A DNA stretch of 52,793 nt, taken from the NCBI GenBank assembly GCA_020636155.1, contig JACJYM010000016.1, positions 1 through 52,793 on the forward strand. The letters are read 5' to 3'. Positions 1 through 8,554 of this stretch are shown here, in pieces. Each line of letters starts with the position of its first letter. Position 1 is the stretch's first letter. Source of the DNA: Lewinellaceae bacterium (GTDB lineage: Bacteria > Bacteroidota > Bacteroidia > Chitinophagales > Saprospiraceae). The position numbers were made by a program, and so were the translations under genes. The notes under the pieces were generated by a model, which worked only from the letters and a program-made list of their open reading frames with translations, was not told the DNA's origin and did not search any database.

Positions 1-766
1 TGACAATCGGAGCCTCCAGAGCCAATCGGCTAAAAATGGTTCCTACCCCTCCATTCATTGTAAATTTTTGGTTGTTACCTTCTTTCATTCTTACATCCAA
101 TATCGAAGATAATCGACCTCCATAACGAGCCGGAATGCCACCTTTGTAAAGTTGCACATCTTTCACCGCATCAGGATTAAATACGGAGAAAAATCCAAAT
201 AAGTGAGAAGAATTATAGACTGGCGCTTCATCAAGGAGTACGAGATTTTGGTCAATACTTCCACCTCTAACATTGAAACCTGCCGCTCCTTCACCCACGG
301 TGGTTACTCCCGGCAATAGCTGAATACTTCTGATAATTTCGGTTTCTCCCAGTAGTGTTGGTACTTTTTGAATGGTTTTAATATCCAATTTGTTGACACT
401 CATCTGGAGATCTCTCACATTTTTATCTTCCGATTCTGCAGTAACTACCACTTCATCGATGAGATTGTTCTCGATGGCGAGTCGGGTGTTGAGAGATTTG
501 TTCTGATCGAGATTGATGGTCGTACTTTGATCTTGAAATCCGAGATAACTGAATACTACTGTATAGTCACCCGGTGGGAGAGTGAGTGAATAAAAGCCGT
601 AGGAATTACTCGTGGCTCCTTGGTTGGAGTCTTTAACATAAACGCTGGCACCTATAAGGCTTTCACCATTGGATGCATCGGATACATAGCCACTTAAGGT
701 GTAATTTTGACCACTTATCAAATGACTTACAGCGAGTAAGAGGATTGTTATGAAATGCTTTTTCAT
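1..766 (-). CDS. TonB-dependent outer-membrane receptor (N-terminal part, cut by window edge)
   Basis: The frame is open from an ATG at 764-766 down to base 1, so the remaining barrel lies outside the window. The N-terminus MKKHFITILLLAVSHLISGQ is a signal peptide. It is followed by a carboxypeptidase-regulatory-like domain (about residues 22-105: LSGYVSDASNGESLIGASVY, then SNSYGFYSLTLPPGDY) and a plug domain (LPGVTTVGEGAAGFNVRGG, then VLLDEAPVYNSSHLFGFFS). This is the usual order for Bacteroidota TonB-dependent receptors, which import a ligand across the outer membrane using TonB energy. The ligand cannot be told from the plug. No SusD-like partner is visible inside the window. The next gene on this strand starts upstream at 1576, leaving an 84-base gap, so co-transcription is uncertain. 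Confidence 0.9.
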   Translation of the reverse strand, partial: MKKHFITILLLAVSHLISGQNYTLSGYVSDASNGESLIGASVYVKDSNQGATSNSYGFYSLTLPPGDYTVVFSYLGFQDQSTTINLDQNKSLNTRLAIENNLIDEVVVTAESEDKNVRDLQMSVNKLDIKTIQKVPTLLGETEIIRSIQLLPGVTTVGEGAAGFNVRGGSIDQNLVLLDEAPVYNSSHLFGFFSVFNPDAVKDVQLYKGGIPARYGGRLSSILDVRMKEGNNQKFTMNGGVGTIFSRLALEAPIV

Positions 767-850
767 GAAGTTTTATTTCGTTTTTCAGATTGATATAACG
801 ATTGACACGAATAAAGGTTTTCTATGAAATTCGATTTTGTATTTGGAAAA

Positions 851-1576
851 TTATTGTTGCTTTTGTTCTGCGACGATTCTGAATCCTATGTCGGGACTAG
901 CATTAGTAAATGGTCTTTTTTGAAGTGATTGTGAAGGTATATCATTCCAACCACCACCGACAACATAGCCATCAGAACAAATCTCAGCCACGTTGCCAAT
1001 CAAATTGTAATAATCACCTTGCTTATAAGCCGTGATATTTCCACAAAGTAAGTATTTGTCATTGTTATAATCGAAGGTGTCAGTTTGTCCAATTTTATAT
1101 TTAAAATTCCCAGTAAAATCACAGCTGTACAGGTTGATGTAGTCTCGCTTTTCAATAATATTGTGGGATGTAATAATACTAATCAGCTCGTCGCTAGTAG
1201 GAAGTCTGTATTCTACATAAGATTTATTGCCTTGTCTTTTGGATTTCTGTGTAAGCCAGTCACAATAAGCTTTGGCCTGAAAAGGTGTAATATTTACTAC
1301 CGGATAATCATCGAATGCTTGATGCCAATAATAATTTTTACCATGTATAATGCCGATTCCATCATTAAGGTCATTCCACATCGTGGTATCTGGGAGAAAA
1401 TCAGAAATCTGGGTTTCTTTTGCAAAAGTGCGATATTGAGCATTTGTCACTTCATACGCCGAGATTTCGAATTGCTCTTTGTCCTGTTTAATAAAATGGA
1501 AAGAATGATGCAACTTTTTATATGTAGAGTTACAGCTCATCAGCCCAATAATTAATAGTAAGATTAGTTTTTTCAT
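851..1576 (-). CDS. Lipoprotein with formylglycine-generating-enzyme-like (SUMF1/FGE) fold
   Basis: A 241-residue protein. MKKLILLLIIGLMSC gives a lipobox with Cys15, so the mature protein is probably membrane-anchored. FGE-sulfatase fold motifs appear in order: EVTNAQYRTF near residue 42, PVVNITPFQAKAYCDWL near 92, YRLPTSDEL near 122, LIGNVAEICSDGYVVGGGW near 190 and DIGFRIV at the end. The paired cysteines used by true formylglycine oxidases are not evident, so this is more likely a structural or binding member, like the Gld/Por lipoproteins of this phylum, than an oxidase. The fold is shorter than usual (about 225 mature residues). It starts 18 bases after the DnaE-type gene on the same strand and may be the last gene of that transcript. 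Confidence 0.8.
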   Translation of the reverse strand: MKKLILLLIIGLMSCNSTYKKLHHSFHFIKQDKEQFEISAYEVTNAQYRTFAKETQISDFLPDTTMWNDLNDGIGIIHGKNYYWHQAFDDYPVVNITPFQAKAYCDWLTQKSKRQGNKSYVEYRLPTSDELISIITSHNIIEKRDYINLYSCDFTGNFKYKIGQTDTFDYNNDKYLLCGNITAYKQGDYYNLIGNVAEICSDGYVVGGGWNDIPSQSLQKRPFTNASPDIGFRIVAEQKQQ

Positions 1577-1594
1577 AGTGGAAACAATTATATA

Positions 1595-4570
1595 TTACCC
1601 TACAAACCTCTGATCCGGCATATTGTTTAACCGATGCATTGACACCACTTCCAATGTATGAAAGCCAAATTCTTCAGTAACGAGTCCTTCAATTTTATAA
1701 ATGGCTTTTCCCCGAAAGGGATATTTTTTTGCAACCGGAGGAAAATGTACCGTATCTATCCAATCCCCATTTTCATCGATAAATGTACCGAAGTGCATTC
1801 TTTCTCCTTTATTTGTAGATGTGTATTTTACGGTAATGAGATAACCAAAAAGTGTCACCATTTTGTTTTTATATTCTGGGATGTCTTTAGATAATATGTG
1901 TGATTCTGTGATAGGTTTTTCTAACAGTAAAAAGGGCGAACAAAGTGGAAATCCCAATAATTCGATTTCATCAAAAGCATTTTCTAATGAATTTTGGTCA
2001 AATTGAGGTAGTTCAAATGTTTTGGGCTTAGACTTGAAAAGTGTCAATTGCGGACTCGGCTTTGCAACTCCCGATAGCAAATATCGTCCTCTCCATAAAA
2101 GCGTTCTTTTATCTATGCCGAATCCTCTAAATGCATTGATGCGAATCAATATATCGAGTTGTTCGATTCCAATTTCTACTCTCTCGATAAAATCCTCCAG
2201 TGATTCAAAGGAACCATTTTTATTCCTTTCTTGAACTATTTGTATTGCCAATTGAGATTCCATACTGTGCAGTATGTGAAAGCCCAAAAATATTTTCTTT
2301 CCATAGACCCAAGTAGGATAGTGACTATGATTGATACATGGTGCTTCTATTTCTGCACCGCAGCGTTTAGCTTCGTGTACATAAAGCTCTGTGCTATAAA
2401 ATCCGCCGCCATTATTGATGACAGCCACCATATATTCGACCGGGAAATAGCACTTTAAATACAGACTTTGATAGCTTTCCACAGCATAAGAGGCACTATG
2501 TCCTTTGGCAAATGCATAGCCGGCAAAACTTTCTATTTGTCTCCATATTTCTTTGCTTGTGGCCTCAGGATAGCCCTTATCACGACAGTTTTTCATGAAT
2601 TTCTCCTGAACCTTGTCAAATTCTTCGCGAGAGCGGTACTTTCCACTCATGCCACGACGCAAGACATCGGCTTCACCTAAGTCTAACCCAGCAAAAAAGT
2701 GAGCCACTTTGATGACATCCTCTTGATACACCATAACACCGTAAGTCTCCGGCATGATTTGATATAAAATTGGATGTGCTTGCTTTCGCCTTTGAGGGTT
2801 TTTGTGCCTCATGATGTATTCACGCATCATCCCACTCTTTGCGACACCGGGTCTGATAATAGAACTTGCCGCCACGAGACCCAAATAATTATCCACTTCA
2901 AGTTTACGAAGCAGCATCCGCATAGCCGGTGATTCTACATAAAAACACCCAATGCATTCTGCCCTACTGACCAATGTATTAATGTGGATATCTTCAAATA
3001 GGGGTTTCACATGATGGATATCTGCAATTTTTTTATCAGGCTGATTAATAGAAATGAGAGATATCGCATCTTTAATTTTGCCAAGTCCCCTCTGAGCCAA
3101 AATGTCATATTTATAAAGTCCCACATCTTCTGAGATAATCATGTCAAATTGAGTCGTCGGAAACCCCTTAGGTGGTAAATCTGTCGCCGTAAACCAATGA
3201 ATCGGTTTTTCTGAAATAATGATTCCTCCAGCGTGGATGCTGAGATAATTTGGCTTTCCATCTAATTCTTTTGAATAGATAATCACAAGTTTGGAAAGTT
3301 TATCTAGCTTTTCATATTCAAATTTTCCATCACTTAAAATGTCAATTTCATGTTTTGGAAGACCGAAAACCTTACCCAGTTCTCTCACAGCCGCACTGTG
3401 CTTAAAAGTGTTGTAAGTAGCCAGTAAGGCAACTTGACCTTCACTTCCAAACCTTTCAAATATATAACGGGTGACATCTTCTCTGTCTTTCCACGAAAAA
3501 TCAATGTCAAAGTCTGGAGGACTAGTCCTATATAAATTCATAAATCGCTCAAAATATAAGTCTAATTCTATAGGATCTACATCGGTAATACCTAGTAGAT
3601 AGGCGACGAGACTGTTGGCACCGCTTCCTCTACCTACGTGAAAATAGGACTGAGATTTTGCATAATTTATTATATCCCAATTGATTAGAAAGAAAGGAAC
3701 AAAATCCATTTTTTCAATCATCTCAATTTCCATATTCATTCTGTCGATGATGGTTTTTGACTCTTGTTCGTAACGGTATTTGAGACCTTTTCGACACAAT
3801 TCTTTAAGGAGTTTATTGTCTTCTTCTTTGTTTTCTGCGTAGTTGAGTTTGTTTTGGTGAGGTCGATTGGCGCTGAAATCAAAATCAATTTGGCATTGGC
3901 TCAATAAATTTTCAGCTTGACCAATTAAGTAAGTTTTGGTGGAATATAATTTTTGAAACTCCTCACGTGTATAGTAAATATCAGATTCAAAGGCTTGCTG
4001 CTCTGCGGTTAGTTTACTAAGTAAAATGTTGTTATCGATTGCCCGAAGTAATCGGTGGGTGTTAAAGTCTTTTTTATTTCGAAAGGTACAGCTATTCAAT
4101 GCGATAAGCTTATGAGCATAAGATTTTTCGATGTCTGTAAATGTGAGTTTGTTTAATTCTGTGTGATGAATCCCAATGTATTCGTTTGGTTGCAGATTGT
4201 CAATTTGTGTAAGGTCAATTTTTGAAAAAGGATAAATGATGAAAACTTCTTTGAATAGGGGAGCTTTTTGTGGAATCTCAATCTTATGGTGACTGTGAAA
4301 GGATAGAAAATCATTAATTTCTTTAAATCCTTGATTATTTTTGGCTAAAGCGACAAAATTTTGTTGGGCTCCAGTCCTGAAATCCACACCTATCACCGGA
4401 TTGATCCCAACTTTTTGTGATAGACGTACAAAATTGAGACAGCCTGAGGTGTTATTTATATCTGTTAATGCTATTTTCGGTATTTTTTGTGCTTGAGCAA
4501 ATTCTACGATTTCCTTTTCAGAAATAATCCCATACCGAAGACTGTAATATGAATGGCAATTGAGATACAC
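1595..4570 (-). CDS. dnaE2: Short DnaE-type DNA polymerase III alpha subunit, probably the error-prone DnaE2/ImuC-like class
   Basis: A 991-residue C-family DNA polymerase, clearly shorter than replicative DnaE (over 1,100 residues). The order is PHP domain (1 to about 90), palm with catalytic aspartates D353 and D355 (PPDFDIDF) and D489 (YKYDILAQRGL), fingers (YGVMVYQEDVIKVAHFFAGL, FAGYAFAKGHSASYAVESYQ), helix-hairpin-helix region, and a C-terminal OB fold (about 895-975). PHP metal ligands look lost: the usual HxH is N4-C-H6 and TDH is TDI, so proofreading by PHP is unlikely. QLTLF at 841-845 fits the beta-clamp pentapeptide. The gene lies 4 bases downstream of an SRAP gene, which supports a damage-tolerance role. 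No ImuA or ImuB homologue is in the window. The DnaE2 label is an inference from length and context. Confidence 0.85.
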   Translation of the reverse strand: MYLNCHSYYSLRYGIISEKEIVEFAQAQKIPKIALTDINNTSGCLNFVRLSQKVGINPVIGVDFRTGAQQNFVALAKNNQGFKEINDFLSFHSHHKIEIPQKAPLFKEVFIIYPFSKIDLTQIDNLQPNEYIGIHHTELNKLTFTDIEKSYAHKLIALNSCTFRNKKDFNTHRLLRAIDNNILLSKLTAEQQAFESDIYYTREEFQKLYSTKTYLIGQAENLLSQCQIDFDFSANRPHQNKLNYAENKEEDNKLLKELCRKGLKYRYEQESKTIIDRMNMEIEMIEKMDFVPFFLINWDIINYAKSQSYFHVGRGSGANSLVAYLLGITDVDPIELDLYFERFMNLYRTSPPDFDIDFSWKDREDVTRYIFERFGSEGQVALLATYNTFKHSAAVRELGKVFGLPKHEIDILSDGKFEYEKLDKLSKLVIIYSKELDGKPNYLSIHAGGIIISEKPIHWFTATDLPPKGFPTTQFDMIISEDVGLYKYDILAQRGLGKIKDAISLISINQPDKKIADIHHVKPLFEDIHINTLVSRAECIGCFYVESPAMRMLLRKLEVDNYLGLVAASSIIRPGVAKSGMMREYIMRHKNPQRRKQAHPILYQIMPETYGVMVYQEDVIKVAHFFAGLDLGEADVLRRGMSGKYRSREEFDKVQEKFMKNCRDKGYPEATSKEIWRQIESFAGYAFAKGHSASYAVESYQSLYLKCYFPVEYMVAVINNGGGFYSTELYVHEAKRCGAEIEAPCINHSHYPTWVYGKKIFLGFHILHSMESQLAIQIVQERNKNGSFESLEDFIERVEIGIEQLDILIRINAFRGFGIDKRTLLWRGRYLLSGVAKPSPQLTLFKSKPKTFELPQFDQNSLENAFDEIELLGFPLCSPFLLLEKPITESHILSKDIPEYKNKMVTLFGYLITVKYTSTNKGERMHFGTFIDENGDWIDTVHFPPVAKKYPFRGKAIYKIEGLVTEEFGFHTLEVVSMHRLNNMPDQRFVG

Positions 4571-4574
4571 TTGA

Positions 4575-5402
4575 TTACTCGAATAGATTTAGCTGTTCAC
4601 CATCTCGTCTTTTACGTGCTGTTGTGGCACCCATCCCTTGTAATTCGAGCTCTTGATAAAATTGTATTTCTTGTGAGCTAATTAATGTATCTCCTTGAGG
4701 AACAAGGATTTGTAAATCTTTGTTTTTAGGATTTTTTATGCCAGCAGATATCGGATAGGCGTTAAATTCTTCGGGGTCGAAAGGATTCATAATCGAAGTA
4801 ATATCCTGAAGCTCAGCGTTTTCATCAATCCAGATAGACTCTTGCTCCTGCGTAAGCACCAACGGGGAGCGGTGATGGGGAATACGTTGCATCAGGGAGT
4901 TAGGGGCGGTCGTTAGGATGGCAAAGCTTCTAAAGATCTCACCCGTAGTTTTGTCTGTCCATTCGTCCCAGATTCCTGCCATTGAAAATGGTCGAGCATT
5001 GCCCATTCTATACACGAGATAGGGTTTATTTAATTTTTCCTTAGTCGTGCCCTCGACGAATGCATCTGCGATCACGAGGCATCTCTGCGACCTAATGGAT
5101 TTTCTAAACATGGGTTTGTTAATGATACCTCTAGCTCCTGTGTACCTAGGGTCGTTTTCTTGATTGTGGTCACCTTCGCATCGGGCATTGATGACATACA
5201 TTTTTTTGGATGCCCACTGTGGGGTAAATCCAAAATTAAATAACTGCGCTTTTTTTGGTTCTTTGCTACTTATGACCACACCGAAATCCCCCGGGGCAAT
5301 ATTGGGGTTGAGTCCAAATCTATCCATAATTTCGGACACATCCGCATTAAATTCTTTTTCTATGATTTTTAATTTGCTGACTAAAGTATATCGCCCACAC
5401 AT
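4575..5402 (-). CDS. SRAP/HMCES-YedK family abasic-site protein with C-terminal clamp-binding-like motif
   Basis: A 275-residue protein starting MCGRY, which fixes the start because family members lose Met1 to expose the catalytic Cys2. The other conserved positions are present: N72 and E76 in NARCEG, E117 in RCLVIADAFVEG, and H176 in PHHRSPLVL. Family members form a covalent thiazolidine link with abasic sites in single-stranded DNA and so shield them. This protein carries a tail of about 50 residues beyond the core, ending in QLNLFE. QLNLF (270-274) matches the bacterial sliding-clamp motif QLxLF. The stop lies 4 bases before the DnaE-type start, so the two are almost certainly co-transcribed. 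No obvious LexA palindrome was recognised upstream. Confidence 0.92.
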   Translation of the reverse strand: MCGRYTLVSKLKIIEKEFNADVSEIMDRFGLNPNIAPGDFGVVISSKEPKKAQLFNFGFTPQWASKKMYVINARCEGDHNQENDPRYTGARGIINKPMFRKSIRSQRCLVIADAFVEGTTKEKLNKPYLVYRMGNARPFSMAGIWDEWTDKTTGEIFRSFAILTTAPNSLMQRIPHHRSPLVLTQEQESIWIDENAELQDITSIMNPFDPEEFNAYPISAGIKNPKNKDLQILVPQGDTLISSQEIQFYQELELQGMGATTARKRRDGEQLNLFE

Positions 5403-5604
5403 GGTTTTTTGATTTATTATTGTTTATCGAAACAAGAAGTTAGCTTTTTTACAACAATTCTAATCGATAAATATAGTTACTCTCATTCGATTTTTGGATA
5501 TATTCAGGATAGATCGTCATCAAGCCATGTCAAAAGATAGTAATCTCTGTAAATACCAATCATTAAACGATTTAATAAATGTGTCTTATCGGTTCGTCTA
5601 TATT

Positions 5605-6126
5605 TTAGACCACAAGTGGAATATATCTTTCCTTTATAATATTAAAGTGATGAATTTGATGTCCAATAATATTAAAACCCATAGCCAAAACAGACATTTG
5701 ATTGTTGTTAAATTTGCAGTTTGACACTAGTATTTCATGATTGAAGGTTCCGAACATTGCTATGGTGGCTGATCGAACGGCACGAAGTTCTGCAAGTAAT
5801 TGATTAATTGGTAGTTCATTGGCATTTGAATTGACTACCATAATGTTGTGGTCATGTCCGCATGGGATTGTTCCCTCGTTACGTACTGCAAGAATTGTTC
5901 TATAAATCCAAATTCGTTCCCAATCTGTCAGATGTTGGATTATTTCATTGACCGTCCATTTCCCGACGGCGTATGTTTTTAATCCAATGCGTTTTAGTTG
6001 TTCAATGTTGATATCCTCAATTTGTTCTATACTTTTATCGAACATATCCATAAGTTCGACATCTTCATTTAAGTTGATGTAATATTCAAAATATTCGGTA
6101 AATTCTGTGATTTCAGATTTTTTCAT
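5605..6126 (-). CDS. DinB-superfamily (DinB_2-like) four-helix metal protein
   Basis: A 173-residue protein. The centre reads GKWTVNEIIQHLTDWERIW, the typical DinB helix with its first metal-ligand histidine (H65). The C-terminus reads GHQIHHFNIIKERY, giving the HxxxH pair (H156/H160). Together these make the three-histidine metal site of the DinB/YfiT superfamily, whose members include damage-inducible proteins and thiol transferases of unknown substrate. This family is not DNA polymerase IV, despite the shared name. It is separated by about 200 bases from the SRAP gene and by about 80 bases from lspA on the same strand, so it may have its own transcript. Substrate unknown. Confidence 0.8.
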   Translation of the reverse strand: MKKSEITEFTEYFEYYINLNEDVELMDMFDKSIEQIEDINIEQLKRIGLKTYAVGKWTVNEIIQHLTDWERIWIYRTILAVRNEGTIPCGHDHNIMVVNSNANELPINQLLAELRAVRSATIAMFGTFNHEILVSNCKFNNNQMSVLAMGFNIIGHQIHHFNIIKERYIPLVV

Positions 6127-6209
6127 GCTGTTTTATTGTCGTTTTTGACGGTTGCAAATGGGATTATTGCTCTGCTTGTTGGTTTTTTACTATGGCTATT
6201 AAATATCAA

Positions 6210-6869
6210 CTAATTTTCCGCAGTTTCTGTTGTCATAGTTGGATCCGTCTTTTTGCTTGGACTCTTGAAAAATCGTCGGTAAAATATCAATATTAATACC
6301 ACACCAACAGTAATAGCTGAGTCTGCAACATTGAAAACCGGTCTAAAAAATAAAAAATCTTCACCTCCTACCACGGGCATCCAATCGGGCCATGTACTTT
6401 GTACCATTGGGAAATAGAACATATCGACTACTTTGCCCTGCAGAAAGGGTGCATACCCACCTTCTGGGGGAAACATTGTGGCTATATCCCCATGAAACTT
6501 TGATTCTGAAAATATAAGTCCGTAAAAAGCACTGTCAATGATATTACCTATTGCTCCTGCAATAATCAATGAAAAACTGGCTATAAAACCCAAGGATTCA
6601 TCCGCTTTGTAGAGTTTATATAACACATATAGCAATCCCGAGACCATGAAAATTCTAAAAATACTGAGTAAATATTTTCCTGCTACACCGCCATAACTGA
6701 GGCCAAAAGCCATGCCTTCATTTTCGATAAAGTGAATGCGAGCCCAATTTAACCCCAATATATTAAAACCATCACCATAGGGGATGTGAGTTTTAACATA
6801 GATTTTTAGTGCTTGATCGATGATTAATACCAGTATTATGATTGAAAAAATTACTTGTTTTTTATTCAC
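6210..6869 (-). CDS. lspA: Lipoprotein signal peptidase II
   Basis: A 219-residue inner-membrane aspartic protease that removes the signal peptide of diacylglyceryl prolipoproteins. There are four hydrophobic segments: 7-24, about 66-85, 94-112 and 185-200. The catalytic aspartates are D112 (AIGNIIDSAFYG) and D183 (FNVADSAITVG). The sequence FIENEGMAFGL near 48-57 is the conserved NxGxAFG region. A loop of about 60 residues between the two catalytic motifs (GLIFSESKFHGDIATMFPPE onward) makes it longer than the roughly 165-residue E. coli enzyme; such an insert is common in Bacteroidota LspA. The substrate load is evident in this window, which encodes several lipoproteins. Confidence 0.95.
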   Translation of the reverse strand: MNKKQVIFSIIILVLIIDQALKIYVKTHIPYGDGFNILGLNWARIHFIENEGMAFGLSYGGVAGKYLLSIFRIFMVSGLLYVLYKLYKADESLGFIASFSLIIAGAIGNIIDSAFYGLIFSESKFHGDIATMFPPEGGYAPFLQGKVVDMFYFPMVQSTWPDWMPVVGGEDFLFFRPVFNVADSAITVGVVLILIFYRRFFKSPSKKTDPTMTTETAEN

Positions 6870-7103
6870 TTTCGAAATTTTGTGATTTTGCTCCGCGATT
6901 CATTAATCCGTATAAACTGTAAGTTCAACGAATTGTTTTCTATTTTTGAGGCTTAAAAATAATAGAATGTATATAATTTCAGCTATTCAAATCTAAAAAT
7001 GAAACAGACCAAGCTTGGAATAATTCTTACACTCAGGTGATATGATTAATTTAGATGGTTGATTTTTCACCATGAACCAATTTTTAAACAGATAAAATAC
7101 GTG

Positions 7104-7796
7104 ATGAGAGCTAATCCATATATCTTATGTATTGACAGTGCAACGACTAAATGCTCGGTAGCACTGGGGCAGGGCATCGAGATGGTTGCTTATGATCAAG
7201 ATATGGAATCGAATAGCCATTCAGAAAAATTGACCCTTCTTATTCAAAATGTCCTCAAAACAGTGGAAATTACTCCCAAATCACTCGATGCAATCGCTAT
7301 TAATGGAGGGCCAGGATCCTATACTTCCTTAAGAGTGGGGGCATCGGTCGCCAAGGCCATGTGCTACGCCTTGGATATACCGCTGATTTCCATAAGCATT
7401 CATGAAATTATGAAAAACGGGGTCGGGACTATAGACGAAAAATCGCTTTTAGTGACCAGTGTCGATGCTCGTCGGATGGAAGTGTACGTCTCCTGGTATA
7501 ATCAAAGTGGTGATGAGGTTAAAAATTCGGAAAGTTGCATACTGACTGAAACAAACGTCGAAGAATATGATGCTTATGATAAGGTCTTATTGGCTGGTGA
7601 TGGTGCCGGAAAAATGTTAAACTTTTATAATAATCCTAAGTTTATCAATTCACAGATTGAAAATGATGCTAAGTATATGTTGGTACCTGCGATTCAACTA
7701 TATGAACAACAGAAATTCGAAAATATATTTTTATATGAACCCAGTTATTTTAAAACACCAAATATCACGGTGGCTAAAAACTTAATAAAAGGTTAA
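7104..7796 (+). CDS. tsaB: tRNA N6-threonylcarbamoyladenosine (t6A) factor TsaB
   Basis: TsaB partners TsaD in the t6A37 tRNA modification complex. The ASKHA-type N-terminus YILCIDSATTKCSVALGQG and the signature INGGPGSYTSLRVGASVAKA (residues about 70-89) identify it. The frame extends upstream to a TTG at 7059, but the ATG at 7104 gives 230 residues, the usual family length, and begins just before the conserved first strand, so I prefer it. A GTG at 7101 is an alternative. TsaE, which drives the same complex with ATP, is encoded separately at 32378-32821. The gene is divergent from lspA. Confidence 0.93.
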   Translation: MRANPYILCIDSATTKCSVALGQGIEMVAYDQDMESNSHSEKLTLLIQNVLKTVEITPKSLDAIAINGGPGSYTSLRVGASVAKAMCYALDIPLISISIHEIMKNGVGTIDEKSLLVTSVDARRMEVYVSWYNQSGDEVKNSESCILTETNVEEYDAYDKVLLAGDGAGKMLNFYNNPKFINSQIENDAKYMLVPAIQLYEQQKFENIFLYEPSYFKTPNITVAKNLIKG

Positions 7797-7828
7797 GCTT
7801 GAACTAGTTTTTGATTTGTAATGTTTTA

Positions 7829-7851
7829 TATATTGTAAACAAAACAATATA
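7829..7851. repeat. 8-bp perfect inverted repeat downstream of tsaB
   Basis: TATATTGT at 7829-7836 and ACAATATA at 7844-7851 are perfect reverse complements around a 7-base loop, 33 bases after the tsaB stop. No T-tract follows directly, so it is not a convincing terminator. It could be a weak 3' hairpin or a protein-binding palindrome for the downstream regulator gene. Confidence 0.4.
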
Positions 7852-7944
7852 GGTTTGTTTGGGTGGATGATTCCAAAAGGTAAAATCAATTAGTTTTCAT
7901 ATTTTTTAAAAAAATCTTAAGACAAAGGGGTTGAAAAAGGATTT

Positions 7945-7958
7945 TGGCACAGCTTTTG
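7945..7958 (+). promoter_or_regulatory. Possible sigma-54-type -24/-12 promoter for the first ArsR-like gene
   Basis: TTGGCAC, five bases, then TTGAA resembles TGGCAC-N5-TTGCW with the correct 12-base spacing between GG (7946-7947) and the -12 G (7958). The near-invariant C of the -12 GC is replaced by A, which weakens the call. The site lies 46 bases before the ATG at 8005. Confidence 0.3.
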
Positions 7959-8004
7959 AAAAAAGATATATGAAACTATTCCTTGAACAAACAAAATACT
8001 TCCT

Positions 8005-8343
8005 ATGAGAAATAAGAAGAACGAAATTGTAACATTAAAAAAAGGTGGTAAAGACGTCCAGCTGGATTATGCTGACCTTAGAAAAGCGGTGCTGGTTCTA
8101 AGAGCAGTAAATCATAAGTTGCGTCAGAGAATCATCGACCTACTGGAAGATGGCGAAACCATGACTGTCACAGACATTTATATAAAATTGCGTCTGGAGC
8201 AGTCTGTAGCCTCTCAGCATTTGGCTATTCTAAGAAGAGCAGGTGTAGTAAATACTGAAAGACAAGGAAAATTTATTTACTATTCACTTGATAAGAACAG
8301 ATTGGGTCAAATTTCGACATTGGTGGAAGATTTAGCTGGTTAA
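8005..8343 (+). CDS. ArsR-fold winged-helix transcriptional regulator (first of a tandem pair)
   Basis: A 112-residue protein. After a lysine-rich start, residues about 28-105 form an ArsR-type winged helix: LRAVNHKLRQRIIDLLEDGE (helices 1-2), recognition helix LRLEQSVASQHLAILRRAGV, and wing TERQGKFIYYSL. The ELCVCDL-type metal cysteines of ArsR/SmtB are absent; there are no cysteines at all. It is therefore not a classical alpha3 metal sensor. It shares RLEQSVxSQHLxI with the next gene, so the two are paralogues that may bind similar operators or heterodimerise. The signal it senses is unknown. Confidence 0.85.
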   Translation: MRNKKNEIVTLKKGGKDVQLDYADLRKAVLVLRAVNHKLRQRIIDLLEDGETMTVTDIYIKLRLEQSVASQHLAILRRAGVVNTERQGKFIYYSLDKNRLGQISTLVEDLAG

Positions 8344-8554
8344 TTTTTTACTTTAGTTGTAATTTTATAAGTTATTGAAATACAAACTTTTACAATTTAA
8401 TTTCTTGACATAGAATTTTTTTTATTAAGTTTATTGAAAAAAAAGTTCCCAAGAGCACATATTATTAAAAAAAAAATATAATATTTGCCTTGTAATTGGT
8501 AGAATACCCAATTAAAACTAGGTCATAAACTCAAAATTAAGAAAAGAAATTGCT

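Noticed and set aside
1085..1555. 156-codon plus-strand frame
   Set aside because: It lies antisense inside the FGE-like lipoprotein gene, which has a lipobox and family motifs; the antisense product has no recognisable features.
5605..6126. Reading the DinB-superfamily gene as DNA polymerase IV, partner of the DnaE-type gene
   Set aside because: It is 173 residues with a three-histidine metal site and no polymerase motifs; the shared name is misleading.
7059..7103. TTG-started N-terminal extension of TsaB
   Set aside because: The added 15 residues do not fit the family, and the ATG at 7104 gives the usual length.
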